DNA of 64,000 nucleotides from Cellulomonas gelida (GTDB taxonomy: Bacteria > Actinomycetota > Actinomycetes > Actinomycetales > Cellulomonadaceae), in NCBI RefSeq assembly GCF_006538725.1, contig NZ_BJLQ01000014.1, positions 1-64,000 on the forward strand, given 5' to 3'. Positions within the stretch are counted from its first letter, which is position 1. Every line of letters starts with the position of its first letter. This document shows positions 41,886 through 49,851 of the stretch, piece after piece. A program made the translations under genes and the position numbers. Under the pieces are notes generated by a model. That model was not told the origin of the DNA, made no database searches, and saw only the letters and a list, made by a program, of their open reading frames with translations.

Positions 41886-43094
41886 ATGGCTGACGAGGGG
41901 GCCCCTGCAGGCAAGGGCGCGGCCGAGAGCCCGGAGCTCTTCCTGCACCTGCGCCTCACGGGCGAGCGGTTCGATGCGAAGGGCATGCCCGCGGAGTCCG
42001 CGGCCGAACTCCGTCCAGTTGTCGAGGCCCTGTTCCAGTTCGCGCGCGAGGGATGGCTCGAGGATCATCCGTGGCGCGAGCGCGTGCCGGCCGGCTTCGA
42101 AGAAGCGTTCGACGTTCGGCTCGTCTCGATCGGTGATGGCAGCGCTCGACCGCACCTCGTCTTGATGAAGCCAGCAGGCTGGCGCGACGATGACCTGGAC
42201 GAGATCTATCCGGCCATGCAGCGTGCCCCGGAGAAGCTGGTGCGGGCCCTCACGACCGTCCGCGACGATCTCGCGGTGCCGCCTTCGATGGCCGCCGAGG
42301 ATGTCGCTCGACTCGCGAAGATCGGCAAGTCCCTCTACGACTTGGAAGCGATCGAGGTGGGCATCGTGCCGCCGGGGGCACCGCTGGATGCGGAGCCTTC
42401 CGAGGTCGTTGCGGTCACTGCCGACGTGCGGGAGACGCTGAGGCAGATCGCAGTCGCGCTGAGCGCCGATCCGGAGCCCGAACCGGTGTGGGTCGAGGGG
42501 ATCATCACTGAGCTGGACGGGACGGACAAGACGTTCCATCTCCGCACTGTCGGGCGCCGGGGGCTCACCCGTTGCGAGATTGCCGATGGTGAGACCACAC
42601 TGGCGACATTCGTCAAGTCGGTCATGGCCGAGGATGGCGTCACCGCACCTGACGTCCGGGTACAGGGCTGGGCGGCGCCAGATGTTGAGGGCCGATTCAA
42701 GGTCCTACACGAAGTGACCGATGTTGAGATCGTTCGGTCCCTAGAGGAGAAGACTCTGTCGCGACGCATTGACGAGGTCGAGGCGCTCACCGACGGATGG
42801 TGGGGGCCCAACAGTCGTGCCGTCGAGATCGACACACTCGAGGCCGCGCGCGAGTTGGTCCCGGCGCTCGGCAGGCTCTCAGGTGACCGCGCGATCGTCA
42901 TCGCTCAGCCCGACGGATCCGTGGTGGTCGAGCGTGAGGTGCGGGGACTCTTCCTCACCGCTTCGATTGAACATCAGGGCACGGAGATGTTCTTGTGCCT
43001 CGACGATCCGGAAGCTGATCAGGCCGACGAGATGACAGCGCCCTTCGACCCTGAGGTCTTCGTGCGCTTCCTTGAGACCGGGGTTCTCCGTTGA
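41886..43094 (+). CDS. Element cargo protein A, function unknown
   Basis: 402 residues, no signal peptide. ESPELFLHLRLTGERFDAKG, PVVEALFQFAREGWLEDHPW and GFEEAFDVRLVSIGDGSARP form an alpha/beta N-terminal domain. The middle (~195-300) is strand-rich (EPVWVEGIITELDGTDKTFH, GEGETTLATFVKSV-like run, WAAPDVEGRFKVLHEVTDV), like an OB or barrel. The C-terminus (~310-402) contains DGWWGPNSRAVEIDTLEAAR, PDGSVVVEREVRGLFLTASI and ends FDPEVFVRFLETGVLR. No family recognised. It reads on the opposite strand to the phage-like operon and is regulated separately, as satellite cargo such as defence genes often are. Confidence 0.7.
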   Translation: MADEGAPAGKGAAESPELFLHLRLTGERFDAKGMPAESAAELRPVVEALFQFAREGWLEDHPWRERVPAGFEEAFDVRLVSIGDGSARPHLVLMKPAGWRDDDLDEIYPAMQRAPEKLVRALTTVRDDLAVPPSMAAEDVARLAKIGKSLYDLEAIEVGIVPPGAPLDAEPSEVVAVTADVRETLRQIAVALSADPEPEPVWVEGIITELDGTDKTFHLRTVGRRGLTRCEIADGETTLATFVKSVMAEDGVTAPDVRVQGWAAPDVEGRFKVLHEVTDVEIVRSLEEKTLSRRIDEVEALTDGWWGPNSRAVEIDTLEAARELVPALGRLSGDRAIVIAQPDGSVVVEREVRGLFLTASIEHQGTEMFLCLDDPEADQADEMTAPFDPEVFVRFLETGVLR

Positions 43095-43498
43095 CTGCGA
43101 CCGGACCTGAGCTCACCGAGCCAGGCGAGATCCTGCGGCGCAACGTGCCGCGCGCGATGTTCGACGGCGAGAAGATGTCGAAGACGGCGTTTGCCCCGTC
43201 GGATCACGACGGGATGACTTCGACTCTCCGCGGCCACGTCTCGGTGGCCGACGCCGCTTCCCGGTGGGAAGGAAACTCGCCCCTGATCGGTACGTGGCCA
43301 TTGCCTGTCCATCTGGCGAACGAGATCGGCCTGCCCTGCTACGACGACGGGCAGCAGCCGTGCGCCTGCGGGTGCGAGGCCATGTACCCCGAGGACCATG
43401 CGAGTGTTGACCACCGTGTCCTCCCGTCTCGGAGCGCCCAACTAAGGGCTGCTCGCAAGATCCGTGACGCAGTCGAGGCCGCAGGCCCTCTGACCTAG
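43091..43498 (+). CDS. Element cargo protein B, function unknown
   Basis: 135 residues starting at TTG 43091, whose TTGA overlaps the stop of the 402-residue gene, so translation is coupled. It contains LRRNVPRAMFDGEKMSKTAF, a glycine/serine turn, HVSVADAASRWEGNSPLIGT and a cysteine group CYDDGQQPCACGCEAMYPED that could bind metal. It ends in a helix, RSAQLRAARKIRDAVEAAG. No family recognised. It most likely acts with the upstream protein. Confidence 0.65.
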   Translation: MTATGPELTEPGEILRRNVPRAMFDGEKMSKTAFAPSDHDGMTSTLRGHVSVADAASRWEGNSPLIGTWPLPVHLANEIGLPCYDDGQQPCACGCEAMYPEDHASVDHRVLPSRSAQLRAARKIRDAVEAAGPLT

Positions 43499-43524
43499 TC
43501 GCACCGGGCCTTCTCCCGCGCTCC

Positions 43525-45363
43525 TCACCGCGCCCACGCGACCACCCCCGCGTCCAGGGGCCGCACTGCGCCCGTCATCACGCCACCGGCCTCGACTCGC
43601 ATGCGCCCGATGAGTGCGCCGTCGGAGTCGACGACGACGAGCTCGCGCGGAATGCCGCCGCCGGACGAGGCGGCGCGCTCGAGCATCCCGTCGAGCCGGG
43701 ACAGCGGAAGGACCGCCTCGGGCTCGGCGCCCTCGCCCAGGATCGCCGCGGTGGCCGAGGTGACGATGCCGCCCTGTGCGAGCAGTGGGATCTTCGGCAG
43801 CGAGAAGCTGTTGCCGCCGATGCCAGGCACCCAGTCGGGGATCGAGAAGCTCAGCGACCCGACCGTGCGGTTCCAGAAGCCGGCGATCGAGTTGAACGCG
43901 CTGCGGAACGGGCTCGTCAGCGCAGACCCGAGACCGGAGAACGCGCCGCTGATCTTGCCCGGGACCGCCTTGAAGAAGTCGAGGATCTTGCCCCAGATGT
44001 CCTCGACGCCCGCCTTGATCTGGGTCCAGTGGGATGCGATCTGCCCGACGATCGTCCAGGTCTTGAAGAAGCCGACGACCTTGCCGGGGACGCCCCGGAT
44101 CCAGTCGACGATGCCGTTCCACGCGCTCGTCGCACCGGACTTGATCGAGTCCCAGTTCGAGGCGATGACGCCGATGAGCGACCACTTCATGAAGAAGCCG
44201 ACGACCTTGGTCGCGGCGTCCTTGATCCAGCGCACGACCGCGTCCCAGCCGGCACGGACGCCGCTGACGATGGAGTCCCAGACGCCGCCGAGCCAGTCGA
44301 CGATGCCGCCCCAGACCTTCTTGAGCCAGGCGACGACGCTGTCCCAGTTCGCGATCAGCAGCACGAGCGCAGCGATGAGCGCGACGATGCCCAGGACGAT
44401 CCAGGTGATGGGGTTGGCGAGCAGGGTGGCGCTCCACTGGATGGTCGCGATCTTGGCGACGCCCATCGCGAGCGCGATGGCGGTCACGCCGCCGGCGAAC
44501 GCGCCGAGCACCCAGGTGTTCTCGGAGATCCAGGCGAACGCTGCGGTGAGCACGCCCTGCAGCTGGTCGATGACGGGCAGGAGCAGCGTGCCGATCGACT
44601 CCTGCAGGTTCCCCCAGCCGACGGCCATCTTCTCGGCCGCCGTCGCCGACGCCGCCGCGGTTCCGCCGACCTGGCCCTCGACCTCGCCGAGGATGATCTT
44701 CTGCGCACCGAGGATGTCCCCGGTCGCCATGAGGGCCTTGACCTGCTCCTTCTGCTCGGCGGTGAACGTCACCCCGGAGCGGGACAGAGCGGCCATGCCC
44801 TTGATCGGGTCGTTCAGCGCCTTGCCGAGCTGCTTGCTCGCGCCGTTGAGGTCGCCGAAGCCGGCCGCCGACAGGTCCGCGGCAGCCGCGGTCGCGCGGT
44901 CGAAGATGTTCGCGCCCTCGCCGACCTCGTTCTTGACGTTCTTGAAGGTCAGCAGCAGGTTCGCGCCCGACTGGATCGCCTCGTCATCCATGCCCGTCTT
45001 GAGCGAGATGGCCGTCGCGAGGTCGCCAACCTGGGCGGCGGTGATCTTCGCCGCACCGCCCGTGGTCTTGATGATCTGCTCGGTGGTTGCGCCGACCTTC
45101 TGCGCCTCGCGGGCCTCGTCGATCGACGAGCCGATGAAGTCCTTGGCGGCAGCGGCGGCGGACGTGATGACCGCGGCGCCGAGAGCGGCCTTCATCACGC
45201 CGCTGGCCGACGTCGAGAACGAGTTGCCGTAGGCGGTCCCTGAGGTCTTGCCGGCGGTCTGCGAGGCCTTGGAGATGGGGCCGTCGAGCTGCTTGGTGAT
45301 GCTGGCCTCGCCGCCCTTGAAGCTGGGCAGGATGGAGACGTAGGCGGACGCGATCTCAGACAC
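43525..45363 (-). CDS. Phage tail tape-measure protein
   Basis: 612 residues, shorter than most TP901-family tape measures. MSEIASAYVSILPSFKGGEA and the N-terminal helices (ISKASQTAGKTSGTAYGNSF) precede a TP901-type core with IIKTTGGAAKITAAQVGDLA, FGDLNGASKQLGKALNDPIK and GMAALSRSGVTFTAEQKEQV. A hydrophobic stretch follows (ITWIVLGIVALIAALVLLIA), then repeated W-containing segments (NWDSIKSGATSAWNGIVDWI). The C-terminus has LAQGGIVTSATAAILGEGAE. Last gene of the minus-strand operon. At about 0.15 nm per residue it would fit a tail near 90 nm. Confidence 0.9.
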   Translation of the reverse strand: MSEIASAYVSILPSFKGGEASITKQLDGPISKASQTAGKTSGTAYGNSFSTSASGVMKAALGAAVITSAAAAAKDFIGSSIDEAREAQKVGATTEQIIKTTGGAAKITAAQVGDLATAISLKTGMDDEAIQSGANLLLTFKNVKNEVGEGANIFDRATAAAADLSAAGFGDLNGASKQLGKALNDPIKGMAALSRSGVTFTAEQKEQVKALMATGDILGAQKIILGEVEGQVGGTAAASATAAEKMAVGWGNLQESIGTLLLPVIDQLQGVLTAAFAWISENTWVLGAFAGGVTAIALAMGVAKIATIQWSATLLANPITWIVLGIVALIAALVLLIANWDSVVAWLKKVWGGIVDWLGGVWDSIVSGVRAGWDAVVRWIKDAATKVVGFFMKWSLIGVIASNWDSIKSGATSAWNGIVDWIRGVPGKVVGFFKTWTIVGQIASHWTQIKAGVEDIWGKILDFFKAVPGKISGAFSGLGSALTSPFRSAFNSIAGFWNRTVGSLSFSIPDWVPGIGGNSFSLPKIPLLAQGGIVTSATAAILGEGAEPEAVLPLSRLDGMLERAASSGGGIPRELVVVDSDGALIGRMRVEAGGVMTGAVRPLDAGVVAWAR

Positions 45364-45694
45364 CGTGCACCTCCCCGTCGCGGTCGAGGATCGACTGCAC
45401 GATGACGTCGGCCCCGAGGGCTGCGGCGTCGGCGACGATGCTGGGCGCGGCGGCTGCGAACGCCCGCCGCGCTCGTTCGACGTCGCCGCCTGCCCACTCG
45501 ACGACCGTGTCCTCCCAGACGCCCACGAGGCAGGCGCACAGGTACGCGATCTCTCCGGGGGACGCCGCGGCCTCGTTGATCAGGCGCAGCACTCGTTCCT
45601 TGCCTTCGGGCGGTGGCTCGCTGAGCGCTCGTGCGATGTCCGCGAGACGGGCACCGGCGCGCATCGCGTCCTCGTGCGGCTCTCCTGCGGTCAT
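45356..45694 (-). CDS. Small protein upstream of the tape measure (tail-assembly-chaperone candidate)
   Basis: 112 residues with a GGAAGGGG SD before ATG 45694. It overlaps the tape-measure start by 8 bases. Helical: ARALSEPPPEGKERVLRLIN, EIAYLCACLVGVWEDTVVEW, ARRAFAAAAPSIVADAAALG. In siphophages the gene(s) just before the tape measure encode tail-assembly chaperones, usually with a programmed frameshift. Here there is one frame only and no convincing slippery site inside it. Identity by position only. Confidence 0.5.
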   Translation of the reverse strand: MTAGEPHEDAMRAGARLADIARALSEPPPEGKERVLRLINEAAASPGEIAYLCACLVGVWEDTVVEWAGGDVERARRAFAAAAPSIVADAAALGADVIVQSILDRDGEVHGV

Positions 45695-45794
45695 GGGTTC
45701 CCCTTCCGGGCTGTGGTGGAAAAAACGTCAGGGAGAGATCGGCCCTATGCCTCGGGGTGGCCTTGGCCCCGGGGGGGGAGGGGGTGTGCCCCGG

Positions 45795-46583
45795 TCACGT
45801 GAGCGAGGGAGTGAGCACGATCGCGTTGCCCTCGGCTCGAACGGCCGCTTCGACCATCTCGTTGAGGACTCGGTCGATGAGGGTGTTCATCGCGAGCACG
45901 ATCCCGGTCGCGCCCGTCTGGGGGTTGGTCAGGTCGTCGTACGCGTTGCGGACCTCGCCGATCTGCCCGGCAGGCGTGAACTTCGAGAGCGTCTCGCTCA
46001 GGTAGATGGACCACGAGGAGACGTACTGCTCGGCGTCGCGCGAGGTCAGGTAGTCCTCGCCCCACTGCGAGCACAGGACCCAGGCGCGCAGGGTGTCACC
46101 GTCACGCAGGGCGCGCTCGAGGAGACGGCGCAGACGTGCGGTCAGGTCGAGCCCCGTTCCTGCCGGCGCGAGGACCATCTGCAGGTCAGCCTTGATGCCG
46201 AGGATCGCGGTCTCCTGTGCGGCGTCGTGCGGCGCGGGCCGCTGCGGCGAGGACGCCTCTCGCAGGATCTCGATGGTGCGCTGGACGGCCGCGGTCACCG
46301 CGCTCGCGTTCGGAGCGATCTTCTCGCGAGCCTGCTCGCGGTACTCCTTGAGCACCCGCACCCGTGCCTGCGGGACCAGGTCGCGGTTGAGCGAGGCCGT
46401 GGTCGCCTGACGCGACAGCGTCTGCATCTCGTCGCGGATCTCGCGCAGACCGTCTCGCACCGGGTACCACGCGGCACGTGCGGAGCTGGGGACTGCGGTG
46501 CGCGAGAGCACGTCCTCCGCGGTCGCCAGGCCGTCGCCGATGATCTTGTTCCACGCTCCGATCCACGGGTTCCCGATGCTCAC
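45795..46583 (-). CDS. Helical element protein, function unknown
   Basis: 262 residues from GTG 46583, with GAAGGAG eight bases upstream; a longer open frame upstream overlaps neighbouring genes. Helix-rich: AWYPVRDGLREIRDEMQTLS, LVPQARVRVLKEYREQAREK, IAPNASAVTAAVQRTIEILR, then LSTETLSKFTPAGQI-like C-terminal helices (YLSETLSKFTPAGQIGEVRN) and TLIDRVLNEMVEAAVRAEG. No cysteine cluster or nucleotide motif. It sits between the regulatory genes and the tail genes; a role in tail assembly or helper interaction is possible but unproven. Confidence 0.6.
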   Translation of the reverse strand: MSIGNPWIGAWNKIIGDGLATAEDVLSRTAVPSSARAAWYPVRDGLREIRDEMQTLSRQATTASLNRDLVPQARVRVLKEYREQAREKIAPNASAVTAAVQRTIEILREASSPQRPAPHDAAQETAILGIKADLQMVLAPAGTGLDLTARLRRLLERALRDGDTLRAWVLCSQWGEDYLTSRDAEQYVSSWSIYLSETLSKFTPAGQIGEVRNAYDDLTNPQTGATGIVLAMNTLIDRVLNEMVEAAVRAEGNAIVLTPSLT

Positions 46584-46963
46584 TGTGCTGTCTCCTTCGC
46601 GTCGATCCACCAGCAGCCCGCGGCCTTCGTCGCCGTGATCGAACCGGCTCGAGCCCTCTTCGTGATCGCCTGAGGACTGATCCCCATCCGCCTGGCTGCT
46701 TCTGTTGTCGTGATCCACGCTCCACCCGGTGCGGCCACCTGAGCGTCGAAGGGTTGTGACTGCACAACCCCGAGCAGAGCGACCGCGGCCCGTGCGGGCG
46801 CGACGACGCTGGATGCGTGCTCGAGCGGGAGCAACCCGCGCCGCTGTCGCCCGCGGTTCGTCATCTCGACCAGACCGCCGAGCTCCAGCAGCGTCCACTC
46901 GTCGTCGATCACGAGGCGCGGCGTTCCGTCCCTCGCGATCTCGACGCGGGCGCGGCCCGTCAT
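46580..46963 (-). CDS. HTH protein with AlpA/MerR-like C-terminal domain
   Basis: 127 residues from ATG 46963. The N-terminal half (RVEIARDGTPRLVIDDEWTL, LELGGLVEMTNRGRQRRGLL) is an alpha/beta segment of unknown type. Residues ~80-127 hold WITTTEAARRMGISPQAITK, RARAGSITATKAAGCWWIDA, a DNA-binding HTH of the excisionase/MerR class. It overlaps the WhiB gene upstream and the 262-residue gene downstream by 4 bases each. Probably a regulator of the late genes. Confidence 0.6.
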   Translation of the reverse strand: MTGRARVEIARDGTPRLVIDDEWTLLELGGLVEMTNRGRQRRGLLPLEHASSVVAPARAAVALLGVVQSQPFDAQVAAPGGAWITTTEAARRMGISPQAITKRARAGSITATKAAGCWWIDAKETAQ

Positions 46964-47247
46964 GCGGCCCCTGCCGCCCTCGGGCTCTGCCGTGGGCGTC
47001 CGGGTTGCCGTTCGCGATCGGTCGACCCCGCGTAGACACCCCACTCGTCGGGGTGGTCCTCGACGAACCGGCGACAGCCCGCCAGCCCGGCGCAGCCGGC
47101 GCACAGACGCGCAGCGATCGACTGCTCGGCATGGTCGTCCGAGGTCCACGCCCTGCGCGCCTCGGCAGAGGTGTCCATGCACGGGACCGGCCGGCCCGCG
47201 GCGCGCAGCTCGACGAGGCTCGCGGACAACTCCGCCTGCGAGTTCAT
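46960..47247 (-). CDS. WhiB-like iron-sulfur regulator
   Basis: 95 residues from ATG 47247 with GGAGG five bases upstream. Four cysteines in the WhiB arrangement: C in GRPVPCMD, then after about 27 residues CAGCAGLAGC (C-x2-C-x5-C). The motif EWGVYAGSTDRER corresponds to the G(V/I)WGG turn, though W-G-V-Y-A-G is a variant. A basic tail (RERQPGRPRQSPRAAG) should bind DNA. WhiB proteins carry a redox-sensitive 4Fe-4S cluster and bind sigma factor. Phage-borne WhiBs of actinophages modulate host transcription. Confidence 0.8.
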   Translation of the reverse strand: MNSQAELSASLVELRAAGRPVPCMDTSAEARRAWTSDDHAEQSIAARLCAGCAGLAGCRRFVEDHPDEWGVYAGSTDRERQPGRPRQSPRAAGAA

Positions 47248-47311
47248 GCCGCCTCCGTGTGGTCTGCAGCCGTGGTCAGCGTGAGTCCCTGCTCCGTTCG
47301 TCGCTCGCCGC

Positions 47312-47563
47312 TCACGCCCCGCTCCCATCGCCGACGAGATCGGTGCCGTACACGAGCGCGACCAGCCCCAACGCCTCGGCATCGCGCTCCATGACGGCCC
47401 CCGCATAGGCCCGCAGCTCGATGAGCAACGCTTGCCACTCGTTCCAGAGCTCGAGCTTGCGCTCGACACTTGCGACCACGTCCTGGATCGCCGACTCCTG
47501 CAGCTTCAGCGAGAGATGGATGGACCGGCACCGGTCCTCGTGGGTCTCCCAGTCGATCGTCAT
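47312..47563 (-). CDS. Small element protein, paralogue of the 92-residue protein at 41486
   Basis: 83 residues from ATG 47563, with CGGAGG seven bases upstream. MTIDWETHEDRCRSIHLSLK and the long helix ATAIQDVVASVERK-like stretch (ESAIQDVVASVERKLELWNE) lead to AYAGAVMERDAEALGLVALV. The C-terminal third is clearly related to the protein encoded at 41486-41764 on the other strand. Function unknown. Its start codon overlaps the preceding stop by one base. Confidence 0.6.
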   Translation of the reverse strand: MTIDWETHEDRCRSIHLSLKLQESAIQDVVASVERKLELWNEWQALLIELRAYAGAVMERDAEALGLVALVYGTDLVGDGSGA

Positions 47564-48069
47564 CACGCGGCCTCCGGTCCTTCTGGCGCCGTGGACACGT
47601 GGAGCCGTGCCCGCGCGTCCGCCGCGTACTGCTCGATCACTCGATACGCGCGCTGCTTCGCCAGCTCATCGGGGAACGCCGCCTCGGGATCGCAGCCGTG
47701 TGCTCGGCACGCCAGCACGTACGCCGCCTGTGGGGTCGCGCCGCCCTCGACGGCCTCGTTGTACGTGCGCAGCCACGGAATCTCGCGCAGCGGGTCACCG
47801 TCGAGCGACTGCGGCGGCGGGTACGCCAGTCGCGCGCTCGACGCCGCCCGCTGGCGCCGCACCCAGGTGTTGACCACAGCAGGGGTGAACCGCCGGTCCG
47901 ACTCGCGACGGTGGTCGACCAGCGCCCGAGCGATCTGGTCGCGCGTCACGCCGACATCGAGGAACCGCAGGAACGTGTTGAGCATGACGTCGCTGACCTC
48001 GTACCCGTACAGCGAGGCGTCCGCGGTCAGCAGCACCTGCAGGTCGGTCCGTTCAGCAAGGGTCGACAT
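47563..48069 (-). CDS. Element protein, replication-region, function unknown
   Basis: 168 residues from ATG 48069. MSTLAERTDLQVLLTADASL, YGYEVSDVMLNTFLRFLDVG, VTRDQIARALVDHRRESDRR, FTPAVVNTWVRRQRAASSAR and PDELAKQRAYRVIEQYAADA indicate an all-helical protein. It lies directly after the replication-type gene, where phages often place a helicase loader or partner. I do not recognise the family. Confidence 0.55.
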   Translation of the reverse strand: MSTLAERTDLQVLLTADASLYGYEVSDVMLNTFLRFLDVGVTRDQIARALVDHRRESDRRFTPAVVNTWVRRQRAASSARLAYPPPQSLDGDPLREIPWLRTYNEAVEGGATPQAAYVLACRAHGCDPEAAFPDELAKQRAYRVIEQYAADARARLHVSTAPEGPEAA

Positions 48070-48071
48070 GG

Positions 48072-48923
48072 TCAGCGGCCTCCGATCTGCCGGCGCTCCT
48101 GCGCCAAGGCGTCGTCGAGAAGTGCGAGCCCGGCTCGCTCGCGTTCGCTGAGCTCGGCCTGCACGGCGCGCACGTTGCGCTCCAACGAGCGCAGGTTCTT
48201 GGACTGCACGGCCTGCTGAGCGGTCTGCGACTGGTGACGCGCCGGCAGCGGCAGGTCCGTCCACCGCTCGCCGTTCAGCCAGGTACTCGGGTGCGGCACG
48301 AACTGCGACTCGGGCAGGTTCGGGTCCGCCGCGAAGGCCCGGGCCCACTGGACGAGCTGCGTCGCGTCGTGCGACCGCCGCGCCTTCGCCCACGCTGCCC
48401 GTGCGCGCTTCTTGTCGGTCCGCCGCGGGTACGCGGCCCAGAACTCGTCGAACGCATCCGGTACCGCGACGTCCTGGCTCGCGCGCGCGGGTGAGGGTTC
48501 ACCTTCGGGTTCAGTGAGGGTTGGTAGAGGGTTCTGGGTGACGTCTACGCCGGGGGCGGGTGACGCTGACGCCGGGGGTGGGGTGACGTCAGCGCCGGGG
48601 GTGGGGGTGGCGCCTACGCCGGGGGTGACTTGCGCGCCGGGGGTGGCGCCTACGCCGGGGGTGACGGTGTAGGCGGTGGCGCGGCCTCGACGCTCCTCGC
48701 GCGCCACCGCGCCGGCGCCGACGAGCACGCTCAGGGCTCGCTGGACGTTCCGCTCGTCGCGGTTGACCCGTCGAGCGAGCGTCGCGACCGAAGGCCAGCC
48801 ACGGCCCTCGTCGTTCGCGATGTCGGCCAGCACGAGCAGAAGTGCCGGGGCGCAGCCCGCGAGCGACCCTGCGGGCTGCGCCTCGATGTACCTCACGGCG
48901 GCAGTGAGGGCCTTCATGCTCAC
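48072..48923 (-). CDS. Replication initiator/replisome-organizer-type HTH protein
   Basis: 283 residues. GTG 48923 has GGGAGG five bases upstream and is preferred to ATG 48917 (spacing 11). The N-terminal winged helix (DIANDEGRGWPSVATLARRV, NRDERNVQRALSVLVGAGAV) is typical of phage replication proteins. Residues ~90-130 are a repeat-encoded Pro/Gly/Val/Thr linker (TPGVGATPGAQVTPGVGATP). The C-terminal domain starts AFDEFWAAYPRRTDKKRARA and includes PHPSTWLNGERW, as in phage helicase-loader proteins. It probably recognises an element origin. Confidence 0.7.
   Translation of the reverse strand: MSMKALTAAVRYIEAQPAGSLAGCAPALLLVLADIANDEGRGWPSVATLARRVNRDERNVQRALSVLVGAGAVAREERRGRATAYTVTPGVGATPGAQVTPGVGATPTPGADVTPPPASASPAPGVDVTQNPLPTLTEPEGEPSPARASQDVAVPDAFDEFWAAYPRRTDKKRARAAWAKARRSHDATQLVQWARAFAADPNLPESQFVPHPSTWLNGERWTDLPLPARHQSQTAQQAVQSKNLRSLERNVRAVQAELSERERAGLALLDDALAQERRQIGGR
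48548..48661. repeat. G-rich minisatellite inside the replication gene
   Basis: Six copies of cgccggggg begin at 48548, 48570, 48593, 48617, 48635 and 48653, with spacings of 18-24 bases in units of about (gcc)tacgccgggggtg. The plus strand has six runs of five G, able to form G-quadruplexes. On the coding strand they encode the Pro/Gly linker. Initiators often carry iterons in their own gene, so an origin is possible. Confidence 0.65.
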
Positions 48924-49165
48924 CGGCGCCTCCCGTAGCGGTCCGCGAGGTACTCGGCGTCGAAGCCCTGCTCTCGGAGCTGGTCGACGTACTCCCGCCG
49001 CTGATCGCGCTTCGCCGTCTTGCGGCGAGCACGGCGCACTGGCTGGAACGTCATCCGGTCGGGCTTCTCGCGAGCGGCTCGAGCGCGCGCCGCGGTGTAC
49101 CGGTCGACGGGCTCGGTGCCGAGCGCGTCCGCGACCATCGCTCGTACCGCGTCGAGCGGCTTCAC
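48920..49165 (-). CDS. Small basic element protein
   Basis: 81 residues from GTG 49165, with GGAGG seven bases upstream. VKPLDAVRAMVADALGTEPV, then a strongly basic stretch (FQPVRRARRKTAKRDQRREY) and a helix ending LADRYGRRR. Probably nucleic-acid-binding. It overlaps its neighbours by 4 bases on each side. Family unknown. Confidence 0.55.
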   Translation of the reverse strand: MKPLDAVRAMVADALGTEPVDRYTAARARAAREKPDRMTFQPVRRARRKTAKRDQRREYVDQLREQGFDAEYLADRYGRRR

Positions 49166-49851
49166 CCTGCGTCCTCCGCACGGACCCGACCCATCGCTCG
49201 CCGACGGCGCAGCTCCGTGCCGCCGTCGGGCGTCGTGGACTCGAGCTGCTCCACCCACGCACGCCCCACGACGCCCCTGTGCACCCGCGTCCAGCGCGGG
49301 GCGGTCGCGGTGACCATGCCGGCCTGCAGCTGCCACTCGTGGACGTCCTGACCCTGGTCCTGCGCCTTCGTGCACCACTCGGGGCAGGGTGCGTCGGCGG
49401 CGGGGCGCGGTGTCGTCGCGCGCAGGAAGTCCCAGCGTGCGTCGATGAGCCAGTACGCGTACTCCGCGAGCGACTCCGGCGCGAGCTCGTCCGGCGGCTC
49501 GACGATCGCGATCAGCGGGGTCTCGTCCTCGGACCAGTCGGCGCGCCACCTCTGGACGTGCACCGATCCGCGCTGACCCGACACCGGCCGAGCCGGGTCA
49601 CCGGGCCAGACGAGCGGTGCCGAGCAGTGGAGGACCCCCGTCTCGAGGCCGTCGCCCCACATGTCGTCGCGGCAGCAGTAGCGCGGGTCGCACCACGCGT
49701 AGTGGAAGTCGACGGCCACAGGCTCGCGCGTCGTCGCGCGGTCGGGCATGATGGCGCTCATCTTGAACTCCCTGCTAGGGGTCGGGATCGTGGCCGGGAC
49801 CTGTTGCACCAGGTGCCCGGCCTTCTTCTTGGTGACGGGCGCCGCGGTCAC
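49162..49851 (-). CDS. DUF6907-like element protein
   Basis: 229 residues from GTG 49851, whose GTGA overlaps the stop of the HTH gene, the coupling used throughout this operon; ATG 49761 with AGGGAG is a shorter alternative (199 residues). It contains paired Cys motifs, WCDPRYCCRDDMW and PCPEWCTKAQDQGQDVHEW, and strands VSGQRGSVHVQRWRADWSED and PLIAIVEPPDELAPESLAEY. The CPxWC-and-Trp pattern resembles DUF6907, common in Streptomyces elements and of unknown role. Confidence 0.55.
   Translation of the reverse strand: MTAAPVTKKKAGHLVQQVPATIPTPSREFKMSAIMPDRATTREPVAVDFHYAWCDPRYCCRDDMWGDGLETGVLHCSAPLVWPGDPARPVSGQRGSVHVQRWRADWSEDETPLIAIVEPPDELAPESLAEYAYWLIDARWDFLRATTPRPAADAPCPEWCTKAQDQGQDVHEWQLQAGMVTATAPRWTRVHRGVVGRAWVEQLESTTPDGGTELRRRRAMGRVRAEDAG

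Noticed and set aside
44029-45243. 404-codon plus-strand frame opposite the tape measure
   Set aside because: Arg/Asp/Gly-rich shadow; the minus-strand tape-measure motif content is unambiguous.
45715-45730. Programmed -1 frameshift at the run of six A/T near 45722, as in tail chaperone genes
   Set aside because: The run lies outside any open frame, upstream of the 112-residue start, with no overlapping frame to slip into.
48548-48661. CRISPR array
   Set aside because: Repeat units are 18-24 bases with no unique spacers, in frame within a coding sequence; there are no cas genes.
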